From Mycobacterium xenopi (GTDB lineage Bacteria > Actinomycetota > Actinomycetes > Mycobacteriales > Mycobacteriaceae), in assembly GCF_009936235.1 (NCBI RefSeq), contig NZ_AP022314.1, positions 1,798,001 to 1,862,000 on the forward strand: a stretch of DNA of 64,000 nt, in the 5' to 3' direction. Positions 1-8,205 of this stretch are shown here, one piece after another. The translations under genes were made by a program, and so were the position numbers. Under the pieces are notes generated by a model. It saw nothing but the letters and a program-made list of their open reading frames with translations, searched no databases and had not been told where the DNA came from. How positions within the stretch are numbered: position 1 is the first letter of the stretch; every line of letters begins with the position of its first letter.

Positions 1-1158
1 AGCGCGGGTGGTGCGCCAGCGGTCATCGGGCGCTATCCCGCACCGGCCGGTACGCCCACGGTGCTGCTGTATGCCCATCACGACGTGCAGCCCGAGGGAG
101 ATCACACGCAATGGGCCTCACCGCCGTTCGAACCGACCGAACGCGACCGCCGCCTCTACGGGCGTGGTAGTGCCGACGACAAGGCCGGTATTGCAACGCA
201 TTTGGCGGCGTTTCGGGCACACGACGGTCGACCCCCGGTGGGTGTGACGGTGTTCGTCGAGGGCGAGGAAGAATCTGGATCTCCGTCGCTGGGACGTTTG
301 CTGGCCGCTTACCGCGACGTGCTCGCGGCCGACGTGATCGTCATCGCGGACTCGGACAACTGGAGTAGCGACGTGCCGGCGCTGACGGTGTCGCTGCGCG
401 GGCTGGTCGACTGCGTGGTCGAGGTCGCCACCCTCGACCACGGGCTGCATTCCGGCCTGTGGGGCGGGGTCGTTCCCGACGCGGTGAGCGCCCTGGTGCG
501 TCTGCTCGCCAGCTTGCACGACGACGACGGCAACGTGGCGATCGCTGGCCTGCACGAAAGTACCGCTGCCCCAGTCGATTACCCGGCCGAGCGGGTCCGG
601 GCGGAGACTGGCCTGCTGGACGGGGTGACAGAAATCGGCACAGGCTCCGTGCCGCAACGGCTATGGGCCAAACCGGCGATTACCGTGACCGGCATCGATA
701 CCACATCGATTGCGGCGTCGTCGAATACGTTGATCCCGCGGGCGCGGGCCAAGATCAGCATGCGGGTAGCCCCCGGTGGTGACGCCGCCGCGCACCTTGA
801 TGCGTTACGCGCCCATCTCGAGCAGCATGCGCCGTGGGGCGCGCACGTGACGGTAACACCGGGCGACATCGGACAGCCCTACACGATCGATGCCCGTGGT
901 CGCGTCTACGACGCCGCGCGGGCGGCGTTTCGGCAAGCTTGGGGTGTCGAACCGGTCGAGATGGGAATGGGCGGCTCGATTCCGTTCATCGCCGAGTTCG
1001 CCGCCGCCTTCCCGCAAGCGACGATCCTGGTCACCGGGGTCGAAGACCCGGCCACCCAGGCGCACAGCGTCAACGAGAGCCTGCACCTTGGCGTGCTGGA
1101 AAAAGCCGCGGCCGCCGAGGCGCTGCTATTGGCCAACCTCGGCGCGTCGACTGTGTAG
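1..1158 (+). CDS. M20-family dipeptidase/amidohydrolase, 5' end cut by window
   Basis: Zinc-dependent M20 peptidase, probably acting on dipeptides or acylated amino acids in the cytoplasm. The reading frame is open from base 1, so the N-terminus lies outside the window. The first visible metal-site motif is LLYAHHDVQP (H and D ligands), followed by GRGSADDKAG and the catalytic/metal pair in EGEEESGSPS. A central dimerisation (lid) stretch follows, and a late His ligand sits in QAHSVNES near the C-terminus, so the catalytic core is intact. By gene order it is the counterpart of M. tuberculosis Rv2522c. It converges on the bcp gene. Substrate cannot be read from the sequence. Confidence 0.85.
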   Translation, partial: SAGGAPAVIGRYPAPAGTPTVLLYAHHDVQPEGDHTQWASPPFEPTERDRRLYGRGSADDKAGIATHLAAFRAHDGRPPVGVTVFVEGEEESGSPSLGRLLAAYRDVLAADVIVIADSDNWSSDVPALTVSLRGLVDCVVEVATLDHGLHSGLWGGVVPDAVSALVRLLASLHDDDGNVAIAGLHESTAAPVDYPAERVRAETGLLDGVTEIGTGSVPQRLWAKPAITVTGIDTTSIAASSNTLIPRARAKISMRVAPGGDAAAHLDALRAHLEQHAPWGAHVTVTPGDIGQPYTIDARGRVYDAARAAFRQAWGVEPVEMGMGGSIPFIAEFAAAFPQATILVTGVEDPATQAHSVNESLHLGVLEKAAAAEALLLANLGASTV

Positions 1159-1216
1159 TTTCTGCCGGCAAAATCTGCGAAGGCGCGCCCAGAAGCTGCA
1201 CACTCGGCGATCGGAT

Positions 1217-1690
1217 TTACACGCCGAGGTCTCGCCGCAGCTTGGCGACATGGCCGGTGGCCTTCACGTTGTATTGCGCGAGTGCGATCTTGCCCTGCTC
1301 GTCGACGACGAACGTCGAGCGGATCACGCCCTGCACGGTCTTGCCGTACATCTGCTTCGGGCCGTATGCACCCCACGCGGTCAGCACTTTGCGATCCGGA
1401 TCCGAAAGCAGCGGAAACGTCAGCCCCTCGGCATCACGGAACTTGGCCAGCTTGGCCGGTGGGTCGGGGGAGATGCCCACGACGTCCAGCCCGGCCTCGC
1501 TGAGGTCGTGCAGATTGTCGCGGAAGTCGCCGGCCTCTTTGGTGCAGCCGGGTGTAGACGCCGCCGGATAGAAGTACACGATGACACGGCGCCCCCGGTA
1601 GTCGGCCAGCTTGATGATCTTGCCGTCGGCGTCGGGCAGGCTGAAGGCGGGCGCTTTGTCGCCGGGTTGCAGGCGCACAGGATCGGTCAA
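1217..1690 (-). CDS. bcp: Peroxiredoxin Bcp (AhpC/TSA family), lacking the usual second Cys
   Basis: Thiol peroxidase of the bacterioferritin-comigratory-protein group, 157 aa, which reduces hydroperoxides in the cytoplasm. The thioredoxin-fold core is intact and the peroxidatic cysteine is visible as C49 in the motif STPGCTKEAGDFRD. In the classic two-cysteine Bcp a resolving Cys sits five residues after the peroxidatic one. Here that position (54) is Gly, so the protein should work as a one-Cys enzyme using an external thiol. The ATG at 1690 gives the normal family length. Counterpart of M. tuberculosis Rv2521. The gene is convergent with the upstream peptidase. Confidence 0.92.
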   Translation of the reverse strand: MTDPVRLQPGDKAPAFSLPDADGKIIKLADYRGRRVIVYFYPAASTPGCTKEAGDFRDNLHDLSEAGLDVVGISPDPPAKLAKFRDAEGLTFPLLSDPDRKVLTAWGAYGPKQMYGKTVQGVIRSTFVVDEQGKIALAQYNVKATGHVAKLRRDLGV

Positions 1691-1812
1691 CGAACTTCCC
1701 TTCTGGTCACCGAAGCGCCGGGATGGGCACCGGCTGCTCTAGGGTAGTGCGGCAAGACGGCAACTTCACCAACCGCGGCCGGGGCGCGGCCGGGACAGAC
1801 ATGGAGGGGACA

Positions 1813-2040
1813 GTGGCGGACCGGGATCCCGACACCATCAAGCAGGAGATCGACCAGGCCCGCGAACAGCTGGCCTCGACCGTCGATTCCCTCGCGGCCC
1901 GGGCCAATCCCCGTCGACTCGCCGAGGATGTCAAGGCACAGGTGATCAGCTTCGTCAAGAAGCCGGTCGTGACGGTATCCCTGGTCGGCATCGGGGCGCT
2001 CACCGTGGTGTTGGTGGTGCGCCGGATCAGGAATCGCTGA
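1813..2040 (+). CDS. Small DUF3618 membrane protein
   Basis: Predicted 75-aa protein with a polar helical N-terminal half (DPDTIKQEIDQAREQLAST, typical of DUF3618) and one C-terminal hydrophobic segment at about residues 48-68, followed by a basic RRIRNR tail. It is probably a single-pass membrane protein with its helical part in the cytoplasm. I chose the GTG at 1813 because a GGAGGGG ribosome site lies just upstream and the length then equals that of M. tuberculosis Rv2520c (75 aa). An in-frame ATG at 1801 would add four residues. The biochemical function is unknown. Confidence 0.75.
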   Translation: MADRDPDTIKQEIDQAREQLASTVDSLAARANPRRLAEDVKAQVISFVKKPVVTVSLVGIGALTVVLVVRRIRNR

Positions 2041-2084
2041 CCGAGCCGCGTGTACACGCTTGTGATCAGGTCAAAATCCGCGGT

Positions 2085-2160
<76 letters not shown>

Positions 2161-2260
2161 TTTGGATTGTCCCAGGAACGCGACAATAACAGGCGGTTGG
2201 CCGCCTTGCGAATCTCGTGCACATCGTCACGAGCGTCACAGCGATGGCGGTCGCGTGCCC

Positions 2261-2281
2261 GTAAACTACTGCCTAGTTTAC
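2261..2281. promoter_or_regulatory. Perfect 8-bp inverted repeat upstream of the L,D-transpeptidase gene
   Basis: The arms GTAAACTA (2261-2268) and TAGTTTAC (2274-2281) are exact reverse complements separated by CTGCC. The site lies 32 bp before the GTG start of the ldtB-like gene, in the only stretch between tRNA-Lys and that gene. The geometry (8-5-8, AT-rich arms in GC-rich DNA) is that of a dimeric repressor operator; a short mRNA hairpin is the alternative. No regulator can be assigned. Confidence 0.5.
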
Positions 2282-2313
2282 AAGTTTCCATCGGGTCAGA
2301 TGGGGAGCACGAA

Positions 2314-3528
2314 GTGGCAGGTCGTTCGGTGACTGCTGCGCGTTTACGCCGATCGTGGCTGGTCGCGGTGGTGATCCCGGCTGTCGTGATGGGCCTCGGC
2401 GCCTGCGGCGGCAACAGCGGCAGCGCACCGGCGAAGGTCATCTTTGACAAAGGCACCCCGTTCAGCGATTTGCTGGTCCCCAAGCTGACCGCCTCGGTCA
2501 CCGACGGCGCGGTCGGCGTCGGCGTGGACGCGCCGGTGACGGTGAGCGCCGAGGGCGGGGTGCTAGCCCAGGTCACCTTGGTCAACGAGAACGGCAAGTC
2601 GGTCAGCGGTCGACTCAGCCCGGACGGGGTGCGGTGGTCGACCACCGAGCCGCTGGGCTACAACCGCAGCTACACCCTTACCGCGAAGGCCCGGGGGCTG
2701 GGCGGCGTCGCTACCCGCCAGATGACCTTCGAGACCCAGTCGCCCGAGAACCTCACGATGCCCTACGTGGTGCCGTTGGACGGGGAAGTGGTGGGTGTCG
2801 GCCAACCGGTGGCCATCCGGTTCGATGAAGACATCACCAACCGCGCTGCGGCGGAAAAAGCCATCAAAATCACCGCCAAGCCCCCCGTCGAGGGCGCGTT
2901 CTACTGGTTGAACAATCGCGAAGTACGTTGGCGGCCAAAGGAATTCTGGAAGCCCGGCACGGCCGTCGACGTGGCGGTCAACACCTACGGCGTCGATCTG
3001 GGCGACGGGGTGTTCGGCGAAGACAACCTGCGCACCCACTTCACCATTGGTGACGAGGTCATTGCCGTCGCCGACGACGCCACCAAGACACTGACCGTGC
3101 GGGTCAACGGCGAGGTCGTCAAAACCATGCCGATCTCGATGGGCAAGGACAAGACCCCGACCGCCAACGGCACCTACCTCGTCGGAGAGCGGTTCAAGCA
3201 CATCATCATGGACTCGTCGACCTATGGGGTGCCCGTCAATTCACCCGACGGGTATCGCACTGAAGTCGACTGGGCGACCCAGATTTCCTACAGCGGGGTC
3301 TTCGTGCACTCCGCACCGTGGTCGGTGGGGGCGCAGGGCCACACCAACACCAGCCACGGCTGCATCAACGTCAGCCCCAGCAATGCGATCTGGTTCTACG
3401 AGCACACCAAGCGCGGCGACGTCGTCCAGGTCATCAACACCGTCGGGCCGACACTGTCAGGCACGGATGGGCTCGGCGACTGGAACATCCCGTGGGAGCA
3501 GTGGCACGCCGGCAACGCCAAGGCGTGA
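2314..3528 (+). CDS. ldtB: L,D-transpeptidase lipoprotein, LdtMt2-type
   Basis: Cell-wall enzyme that makes 3->3 peptidoglycan cross-links, the target of carbapenems in mycobacteria. 404 aa. A basic N-terminus and hydrophobic segment end in a lipobox LGAC (Cys31), so it is an exported lipoprotein. Two Ig-like domains follow (about residues 50-145 and 146-245), then the YkuD catalytic domain with a conserved His near HSAPWSVGAQ and the SHGC signature containing catalytic Cys350. The sequence closely matches M. tuberculosis LdtMt2 (Rv2518c). The GTG at 2314 was chosen because of the GGGGAG box at 2302-2307 and the fit to family length. An upstream in-frame extension to 2167 overlaps the palindrome and looks non-coding. 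Confidence 0.95.
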   Translation: MAGRSVTAARLRRSWLVAVVIPAVVMGLGACGGNSGSAPAKVIFDKGTPFSDLLVPKLTASVTDGAVGVGVDAPVTVSAEGGVLAQVTLVNENGKSVSGRLSPDGVRWSTTEPLGYNRSYTLTAKARGLGGVATRQMTFETQSPENLTMPYVVPLDGEVVGVGQPVAIRFDEDITNRAAAEKAIKITAKPPVEGAFYWLNNREVRWRPKEFWKPGTAVDVAVNTYGVDLGDGVFGEDNLRTHFTIGDEVIAVADDATKTLTVRVNGEVVKTMPISMGKDKTPTANGTYLVGERFKHIIMDSSTYGVPVNSPDGYRTEVDWATQISYSGVFVHSAPWSVGAQGHTNTSHGCINVSPSNAIWFYEHTKRGDVVQVINTVGPTLSGTDGLGDWNIPWEQWHAGNAKA

Positions 3529-3544
3529 CCAGGCTCACGTTCGG

Positions 3545-3618
3545 GGTGAGTGACGGGACTCGAACCCGCGACAGCCAGGATCACAACCTGGTGCTCTACC
3601 AACTGAACTACACTCACC
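3545..3618 (-). tRNA. tRNA-His (GTG)
   Basis: Minus-strand cloverleaf with acceptor arms GTGAGTG/CACTCAC, anticodon loop TTGTGAT (GTG) and T arm GCGGGTTCGAGTCCCG. A G at position -1 (base 3618) lies opposite the C discriminator (3545), the hallmark of tRNA-His. No CCA is encoded. Confidence 0.95.
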
Positions 3619-3664
3619 ATCGCCGCTGAGCGGCCCCGGGGAGCCGACGGCGGCGACGTCGATA

Positions 3665-4312
3665 TTAACCGCTTGGACGCTCGGTGGCCGAATCGATTTC
3701 CTTGGGCGCGTCCGTCACTGCCCCCAGTTCGGCGGCCACGGCAGCGATGTCGCTGGTAGATGGCCCCGGCGGGGGCACGAACGCGGTCCGGCGGTAGAAC
3801 TTCAGTTCGCGGATGGACTCGTGGATGTCGGCAAGCGCACGGTGGGTCAGCCCCTTGGTCGGCTGCCCGTAATAGATGCGCGGATACCAGCGTCGGCACA
3901 GCTCTTTGATCGTGCTCACGTCGATCATCCGGTAGTGCAGAAACGAGTCCAAGGCAGGCATGTCGCGGGCGATGAACCCGCGGTCGGTGGCAACCGAATT
4001 GCCGGCGAGCGGCGCGGTTTTGGGCTGCTTGACGTGCTCGCGGATGTAGTCGAGCACCATGGTTTCGGCGGTGGCCACGTCGATTGTTGACGCCCGTACC
4101 TCGTCGACAAGGCCCGAACGGGCGTGCATGTCGGTGACGACCTCGATCATCGACGACAACGCGGCGTCGTCGGCGTGGATCACCACGTCTATTCCTTCGC
4201 CGAGAATGTTCAGCTCGCCGTCGGTGACCAGGGCGGCGATCTCGATCAGCTTGTCCGAGCGCAGGTCGAGCCCGGTCATCTCGCAGTCGATCCACACCAG
4301 TTCGTCTCGCAC
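3665..4312 (-). CDS. orn: Oligoribonuclease (DEDDh 3'-5' exonuclease)
   Basis: Degrades 2-5 nt RNA fragments and linear dinucleotides such as pGpG to mononucleotides in the cytoplasm. The motifs are in place: VWIDCEMTGLD (Exo I, D and E), a central Asp in ATDRGFIARDMP (Exo II), and HRALADIHES carrying the final His and Asp of the DEDDh set. With the GTG at 4312 the protein is 215 aa, the M. tuberculosis length. A second in-frame GTG at 4321 would add three residues and cannot be excluded. The C-terminal 20 residues are low-complexity, as in other mycobacterial homologues. The gene is divergent from the DUF853 ATPase, with 109 bp between starts. Confidence 0.94.
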   Translation of the reverse strand: MRDELVWIDCEMTGLDLRSDKLIEIAALVTDGELNILGEGIDVVIHADDAALSSMIEVVTDMHARSGLVDEVRASTIDVATAETMVLDYIREHVKQPKTAPLAGNSVATDRGFIARDMPALDSFLHYRMIDVSTIKELCRRWYPRIYYGQPTKGLTHRALADIHESIRELKFYRRTAFVPPPGPSTSDIAAVAAELGAVTDAPKEIDSATERPSG

Positions 4313-4421
4313 AGCGCTCACAGTAAGCCCACCGTAGCCGGGGTCACCGCAACCGCCCCGGCGAGGGCGGACACCAAGTAGTGTCATGCTCTGCCGGCAC
4401 GAATAGGCGGGAGGACTAGTA

Positions 4422-6014
4422 ATGGGCTCTGCGTCGCGACCCAGCGGCCCGGCGAAGAACCCCGCGCAAGCGATCGCATCGGGTTACGCCGTCGACGGAC
4501 AGGCCTTGGAGCTTGGCACCGTCGTCATCGACGGGACGGCCACCCCGTCGGCGCAGGTCCGCATCCCGTTGGCCACCGTCAATCGGCACGGCCTGGTGGC
4601 CGGGGCTACCGGCACCGGCAAGACCAAGACCCTGCAGCTGATCGCCGAACAGCTGTCGGCGGCCGGCGTTCCCGTGCTGATGGCCGACGTCAAGGGCGAC
4701 CTGTCCGGCCTGGCCCGGCCCGGGGAGTCCAACGACAAGATCACTGCTCGCGCGAGGGACACCGGTGACGATTGGGCGCCAACGGCTTTCCCGGTGGAGT
4801 TCCTGTCGCTGGGCACCACCGGCATCGGTGTGCCGGTGCGCGCGACCATCTCCAGTTTCGGGCCCATCCTGCTATCGAAAGTGTTGGGGCTCAACGCTAC
4901 TCAGGAATCCACACTGGGGCTGATCTTCCACTGGGCCGACCAGAAGGGACTTCCGCTGCTGGACCTGAAGGACCTGCGCCAGGTGATCAGCTACCTGACC
5001 AGCGACGAGGGCAAACCCGAACTGAAAGCACTTGGCGGGGTCTCGGCATCGACGGCCGGGGTCATCCTGCGGGCGTTGGTCAACCTGGAATCCGAGGGCG
5101 CCGACACGTTCTTCGGCGAACCCGAGCTCAAGCCCGAGGACCTGCTGCGGGTCGACGACCGGGGCCGCGGCGTCATCTCACTGCTCGAGCTCGGCGACCA
5201 GGCCGCCCGGCCGGTGATGTTCTCGACGTTTTTGATGTGGGTGCTGGCCGATCTGTTCACGTTTCTGCCGGAGGTCGGCGACGTGGACAAACCCAAGCTG
5301 GTATTCGTCTTCGACGAGGCCCATCTGCTATTCACCGACGCGTCGAAAGCCTTCCTCGCACAGGTCGAGCAAACCGTCAAGCTGATCCGCTCGCGGGGCG
5401 TCGGCGTGTTCTTCTGCACCCAACTGCCGACGGATATCCCCAACGACGTGCTCTCCCAACTGGGTGCCCGCATTCAGCACGCGCTTCGCGCGTTCACTCC
5501 CGACGACCAGAAGGCGTTGACCAAGACCGTCCGCACCTACCCGAAAACCGACGTCTACGACCTGGAGTCGGCGCTGACCTCGCTGGGTATCGGTGAGGCG
5601 ATTGTCACCGTGCTCTCGGAGAAGGGAGCGCCGACGCCGGTGGCGTGGACCCGGATGCGGGTGCCGCGGTCGTTGATGGCCGCGATCGGCGTCGATGCGA
5701 TCCAAGCGGCGGCCCAGGCCAGCCCGCTGCAGGCCGAGTATGGCAAGACGATCGACCGCGAATCGGCCTTCGAGATGCTCACCGCCAAATCCCAGCAGGC
5801 GCAAGCAGATTCAGCGCCGGCACCTGCCGAGGGGAAGGCCGCGCCGGCGCCCGCACCCGCGCCGGAGCGGCCCAGTTGGTGGAAGCGCATGTGGCGGTGG
5901 TTCAAGGGCCTCTTCGCAAGCCCCGCCGCCAAGAGCTTCGCCCGCTCGGCGGGCACCGCGTTCGGCCGTGAAATCACCCGCGGCATGATGGGCACCCGCC
6001 AGCGCCGCCGGTAG
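4422..6014 (+). CDS. HerA/DUF853-type ATPase
   Basis: 530-aa P-loop ATPase of the DUF853 group, related to HerA/FtsK-type DNA motors. Walker A is GATGTGKTKT (residues 61-70). Walker B is LVFVFDEAHLLF near residues 286-297. A helicase-like GVGVFFCTQLPTDIP segment follows. The last 80 residues are an Ala/Pro-rich linker, then a basic aromatic patch (WWKRMWRWFKGLF) that may touch membrane or nucleic acid. The ATG at 4422 has GGGAGG at 4410-4415. Counterpart of M. tuberculosis Rv2510c. Substrate is unknown; a DNA-translocating or remodelling role is an inference from the fold. Confidence 0.85.
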   Translation: MGSASRPSGPAKNPAQAIASGYAVDGQALELGTVVIDGTATPSAQVRIPLATVNRHGLVAGATGTGKTKTLQLIAEQLSAAGVPVLMADVKGDLSGLARPGESNDKITARARDTGDDWAPTAFPVEFLSLGTTGIGVPVRATISSFGPILLSKVLGLNATQESTLGLIFHWADQKGLPLLDLKDLRQVISYLTSDEGKPELKALGGVSASTAGVILRALVNLESEGADTFFGEPELKPEDLLRVDDRGRGVISLLELGDQAARPVMFSTFLMWVLADLFTFLPEVGDVDKPKLVFVFDEAHLLFTDASKAFLAQVEQTVKLIRSRGVGVFFCTQLPTDIPNDVLSQLGARIQHALRAFTPDDQKALTKTVRTYPKTDVYDLESALTSLGIGEAIVTVLSEKGAPTPVAWTRMRVPRSLMAAIGVDAIQAAAQASPLQAEYGKTIDRESAFEMLTAKSQQAQADSAPAPAEGKAAPAPAPAPERPSWWKRMWRWFKGLFASPAAKSFARSAGTAFGREITRGMMGTRQRRR

Positions 6015-6016
6015 CG

Positions 6017-6820
6017 CTACCCGCCGAGCTTCTTGTAGAAGCTGCCCACGACCGGGGCGACGATCGCGCGTGGCGCGTACTGGCTCGCCACTGACATCGC
6101 TTTGGACGTCAGCCCGGGAACAACGCGCATCTTGTTGCGCGCCAAGGCATCCAGTGAAACGCGAGCGGTGTGCTCGGTCGAGATCCACAGAAACTTCGGC
6201 ACCAGCTTGTCGACCAGCGACGCCTCAGCCGGATCTGGTAGCTCACTGCGCACCGGGCCCGGTGCCAGCAGGGTGACGTGCACACCGGTGCGGCGCAGTT
6301 CCCCGCGCAATGACTCGCTGAAGGTGTTGACAAAAGCCTTGGTCGCCGCATAGGTGGCGTTGTAGGGGATTGGCGAATTGCCCGCCGCCGAACCAGAAAT
6401 CAGGATGCCGCCGGCTCGACGCTCGACCATGCCCGGCAACACCGCCAACACCAAGTCGTGCACAGCGACGGCGTTGAGCTGCACCTGGGCCCTTTCGCCT
6501 GCCGGATCCAGTCCTGAGACCGGGCCGAAGGTTGCGGTGCCCGCATTGGCGCACAGAATCGATACGTTTCGGGTGGCCAATTCATCACACAGTTTCATCC
6601 GCTCAGCCGGGTCGGCGAGATCGGCGGGGCATACCTCGACGACGACGCCGTATTTATCGCCCAGCTGTGTGGCCAGCTCGGCGAGCACGTCCTCACGTCG
6701 CGCAGTGACGACCAGGCTGTAACCTCGCGTCGCCAGCTCGGTGGCCAGCGCTTTGCCGATGTTTTGCGACGCACCGGTGACAACAGCGCGGGTGTCGGGG
6801 CCGGGAGCGGGTATAGGCAT
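6017..6820 (-). CDS. Short-chain dehydrogenase/reductase
   Basis: 267-aa classical SDR. The nucleotide-binding turn is TGASQNIGKAL near residue 16, with Asn replacing the second glycine of the usual TGxxxGxG. CANAG lies near residue 90, the catalytic Ser is in LISGSAAG, and Tyr/Lys are in YAATK. A hydrophobic, proline-containing C-terminal part follows, as in the DltE/ketoreductase-like subgroup. Position matches M. tuberculosis Rv2509, reported as a mycolate-pathway-related reductase; I do not see enough to fix the substrate. The gene is divergent from the MFS gene with 50 bp between starts, so the two share one short promoter region. Confidence 0.88.
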   Translation of the reverse strand: MPIPAPGPDTRAVVTGASQNIGKALATELATRGYSLVVTARREDVLAELATQLGDKYGVVVEVCPADLADPAERMKLCDELATRNVSILCANAGTATFGPVSGLDPAGERAQVQLNAVAVHDLVLAVLPGMVERRAGGILISGSAAGNSPIPYNATYAATKAFVNTFSESLRGELRRTGVHVTLLAPGPVRSELPDPAEASLVDKLVPKFLWISTEHTARVSLDALARNKMRVVPGLTSKAMSVASQYAPRAIVAPVVGSFYKKLGG

Positions 6821-6870
6821 GCGGCAAGCGTAGACAACACACCGGAGCCGACCGCGAGCGCGAGGTTAGA

Positions 6871-8196
6871 GTGCCGGGCATGAGCAGCCCGGCGCCAGGG
6901 TCGCGCGCAGCCGAGCGATCGGGGGTGCTGGCCTGGGCCCTGTGGGACTGCGGCGCCACCGGTCTGAGCGCGATCGTGGTGACATTCGTGTTCTCGATCT
7001 ACCTGACCGGCCGTGTCGGCGAGGGAATGCCTGGTGGCACACCCCCGGCCAGTTGGCTGGGCCGCGCCCTGACCGTCGCTGGCTTCACGATCGCGCTGCT
7101 GGCGCCGGTCATCGGCGTGTGGGTGGAGGCACCGCGGCGGCGTCGCCTAGCCCTGGGCACGCTCACCGGCTTGGCGGTGACATTCACGGCGTCGATGAGC
7201 CTGATTCGCGAGCAGCCCGGCTACCTGTGGCCCGGGCTGGTGCTGCTTGCCGCGACCGCGGCATGCGGAGACCTCGCCAGCGTCCCCTACAACGCGATGC
7301 TTCGCCAACTGTCGACCACGCGGACCTCGGGCCGGATTTCCGGCTTCGGCTGGGCCGCGGGCTACGTCGGCAGCGTGGCGCTGCTGCTCATCGTCTACGC
7401 CGGGTTTATTTCCGGATCTGGCAACCGTCGCGGATTGCTGCAGCTGTCCAGCCACGACGGTTGGAACGTGCGGGCCGCCATGCTGCTGACGGCCGGCTGG
7501 CTGTTGACGTTCGCGATGCCGCTGCTGCTCGGCGCACACCGGCTGCCGGCGTCAGTGCAAGAGTCGCACCCCGCGAGCGGCTTGCTGACCGGTTACCGCA
7601 AGCTGTGGTCTGACATCACCGTGGAATGGCGCCGTGACCGCAACCTGGTCTACTTCCTGCTGGCCAGCGCGGTGTTCCGGGACGGGTTGGCGGGTGTGTT
7701 CACGTTCGGCGCCGTGCTCGGAGTCAACGTCTACGGCGTCTCGCAGGCCAACGTGCTGGTGTTCGGGGTGGCAGCGAGCGTGGTCGCCGCGTGTGGAGCG
7801 GTGCTGGGCGGGCTGGTCGACGACCGGCTCGGTTCCAAACCGGTGATCGTGGGGTCGCTGGCCGCGATTGTCGCGCTGGGGCTCACATTGATGACCCTGT
7901 CGGGTGCCTTGGCGTTCTGGGTGTGCGGGTTATCGCTGTGCCTGTTCATCGGTCCTGCGCAGTCGTCGGCCCGCACCCTGCTACTGAGGATGGCACGCGA
8001 CGGCAAGGAGGGAGTGGCGTTCGGTCTGTACACCATGACTGGACGGGCAGTGTCGTTCCTGGCGCCCTGGCTGTTTTCGCTGTTTGTCGACGCGTTTCAC
8101 GCCGTGCGCGCCGGTATGGCCGGATTGTGCGTGGTGCTGGCGACGGGGCTGCTGGCGATGGTGGTGGTGCGCGCCCCGCGGCCCGGCACGGCTTAG
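6871..8196 (+). CDS. UMF1/Atg22-like MFS transporter
   Basis: 441-aa Leu/Ala-rich integral membrane protein with about 12 hydrophobic segments and the N-terminal WALWDCGATGLSAIV signature of the UMF1 (vacuole effluxer Atg22-like) branch of the major facilitator superfamily. A large loop separates the two halves (about residues 225-255). The GTG at 6871 is preceded by GAGG at 5-nt spacing; the ATG at 6880 is an alternative. Counterpart of M. tuberculosis Rv2508c. Substrate unknown; amino-acid or peptide efflux is only suggested by the eukaryotic relatives. Confidence 0.85.
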   Translation: MPGMSSPAPGSRAAERSGVLAWALWDCGATGLSAIVVTFVFSIYLTGRVGEGMPGGTPPASWLGRALTVAGFTIALLAPVIGVWVEAPRRRRLALGTLTGLAVTFTASMSLIREQPGYLWPGLVLLAATAACGDLASVPYNAMLRQLSTTRTSGRISGFGWAAGYVGSVALLLIVYAGFISGSGNRRGLLQLSSHDGWNVRAAMLLTAGWLLTFAMPLLLGAHRLPASVQESHPASGLLTGYRKLWSDITVEWRRDRNLVYFLLASAVFRDGLAGVFTFGAVLGVNVYGVSQANVLVFGVAASVVAACGAVLGGLVDDRLGSKPVIVGSLAAIVALGLTLMTLSGALAFWVCGLSLCLFIGPAQSSARTLLLRMARDGKEGVAFGLYTMTGRAVSFLAPWLFSLFVDAFHAVRAGMAGLCVVLATGLLAMVVVRAPRPGTA

Positions 8197-8205
8197 GGCG
8201 CGTCG

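Noticed and set aside
118..657. Long minus-strand frame opposite the M20 peptidase
   Set aside because: It is antisense to a gene with intact metal-site motifs, has no ribosome site and shows no recognisable domain; typical of high-GC shadow frames.
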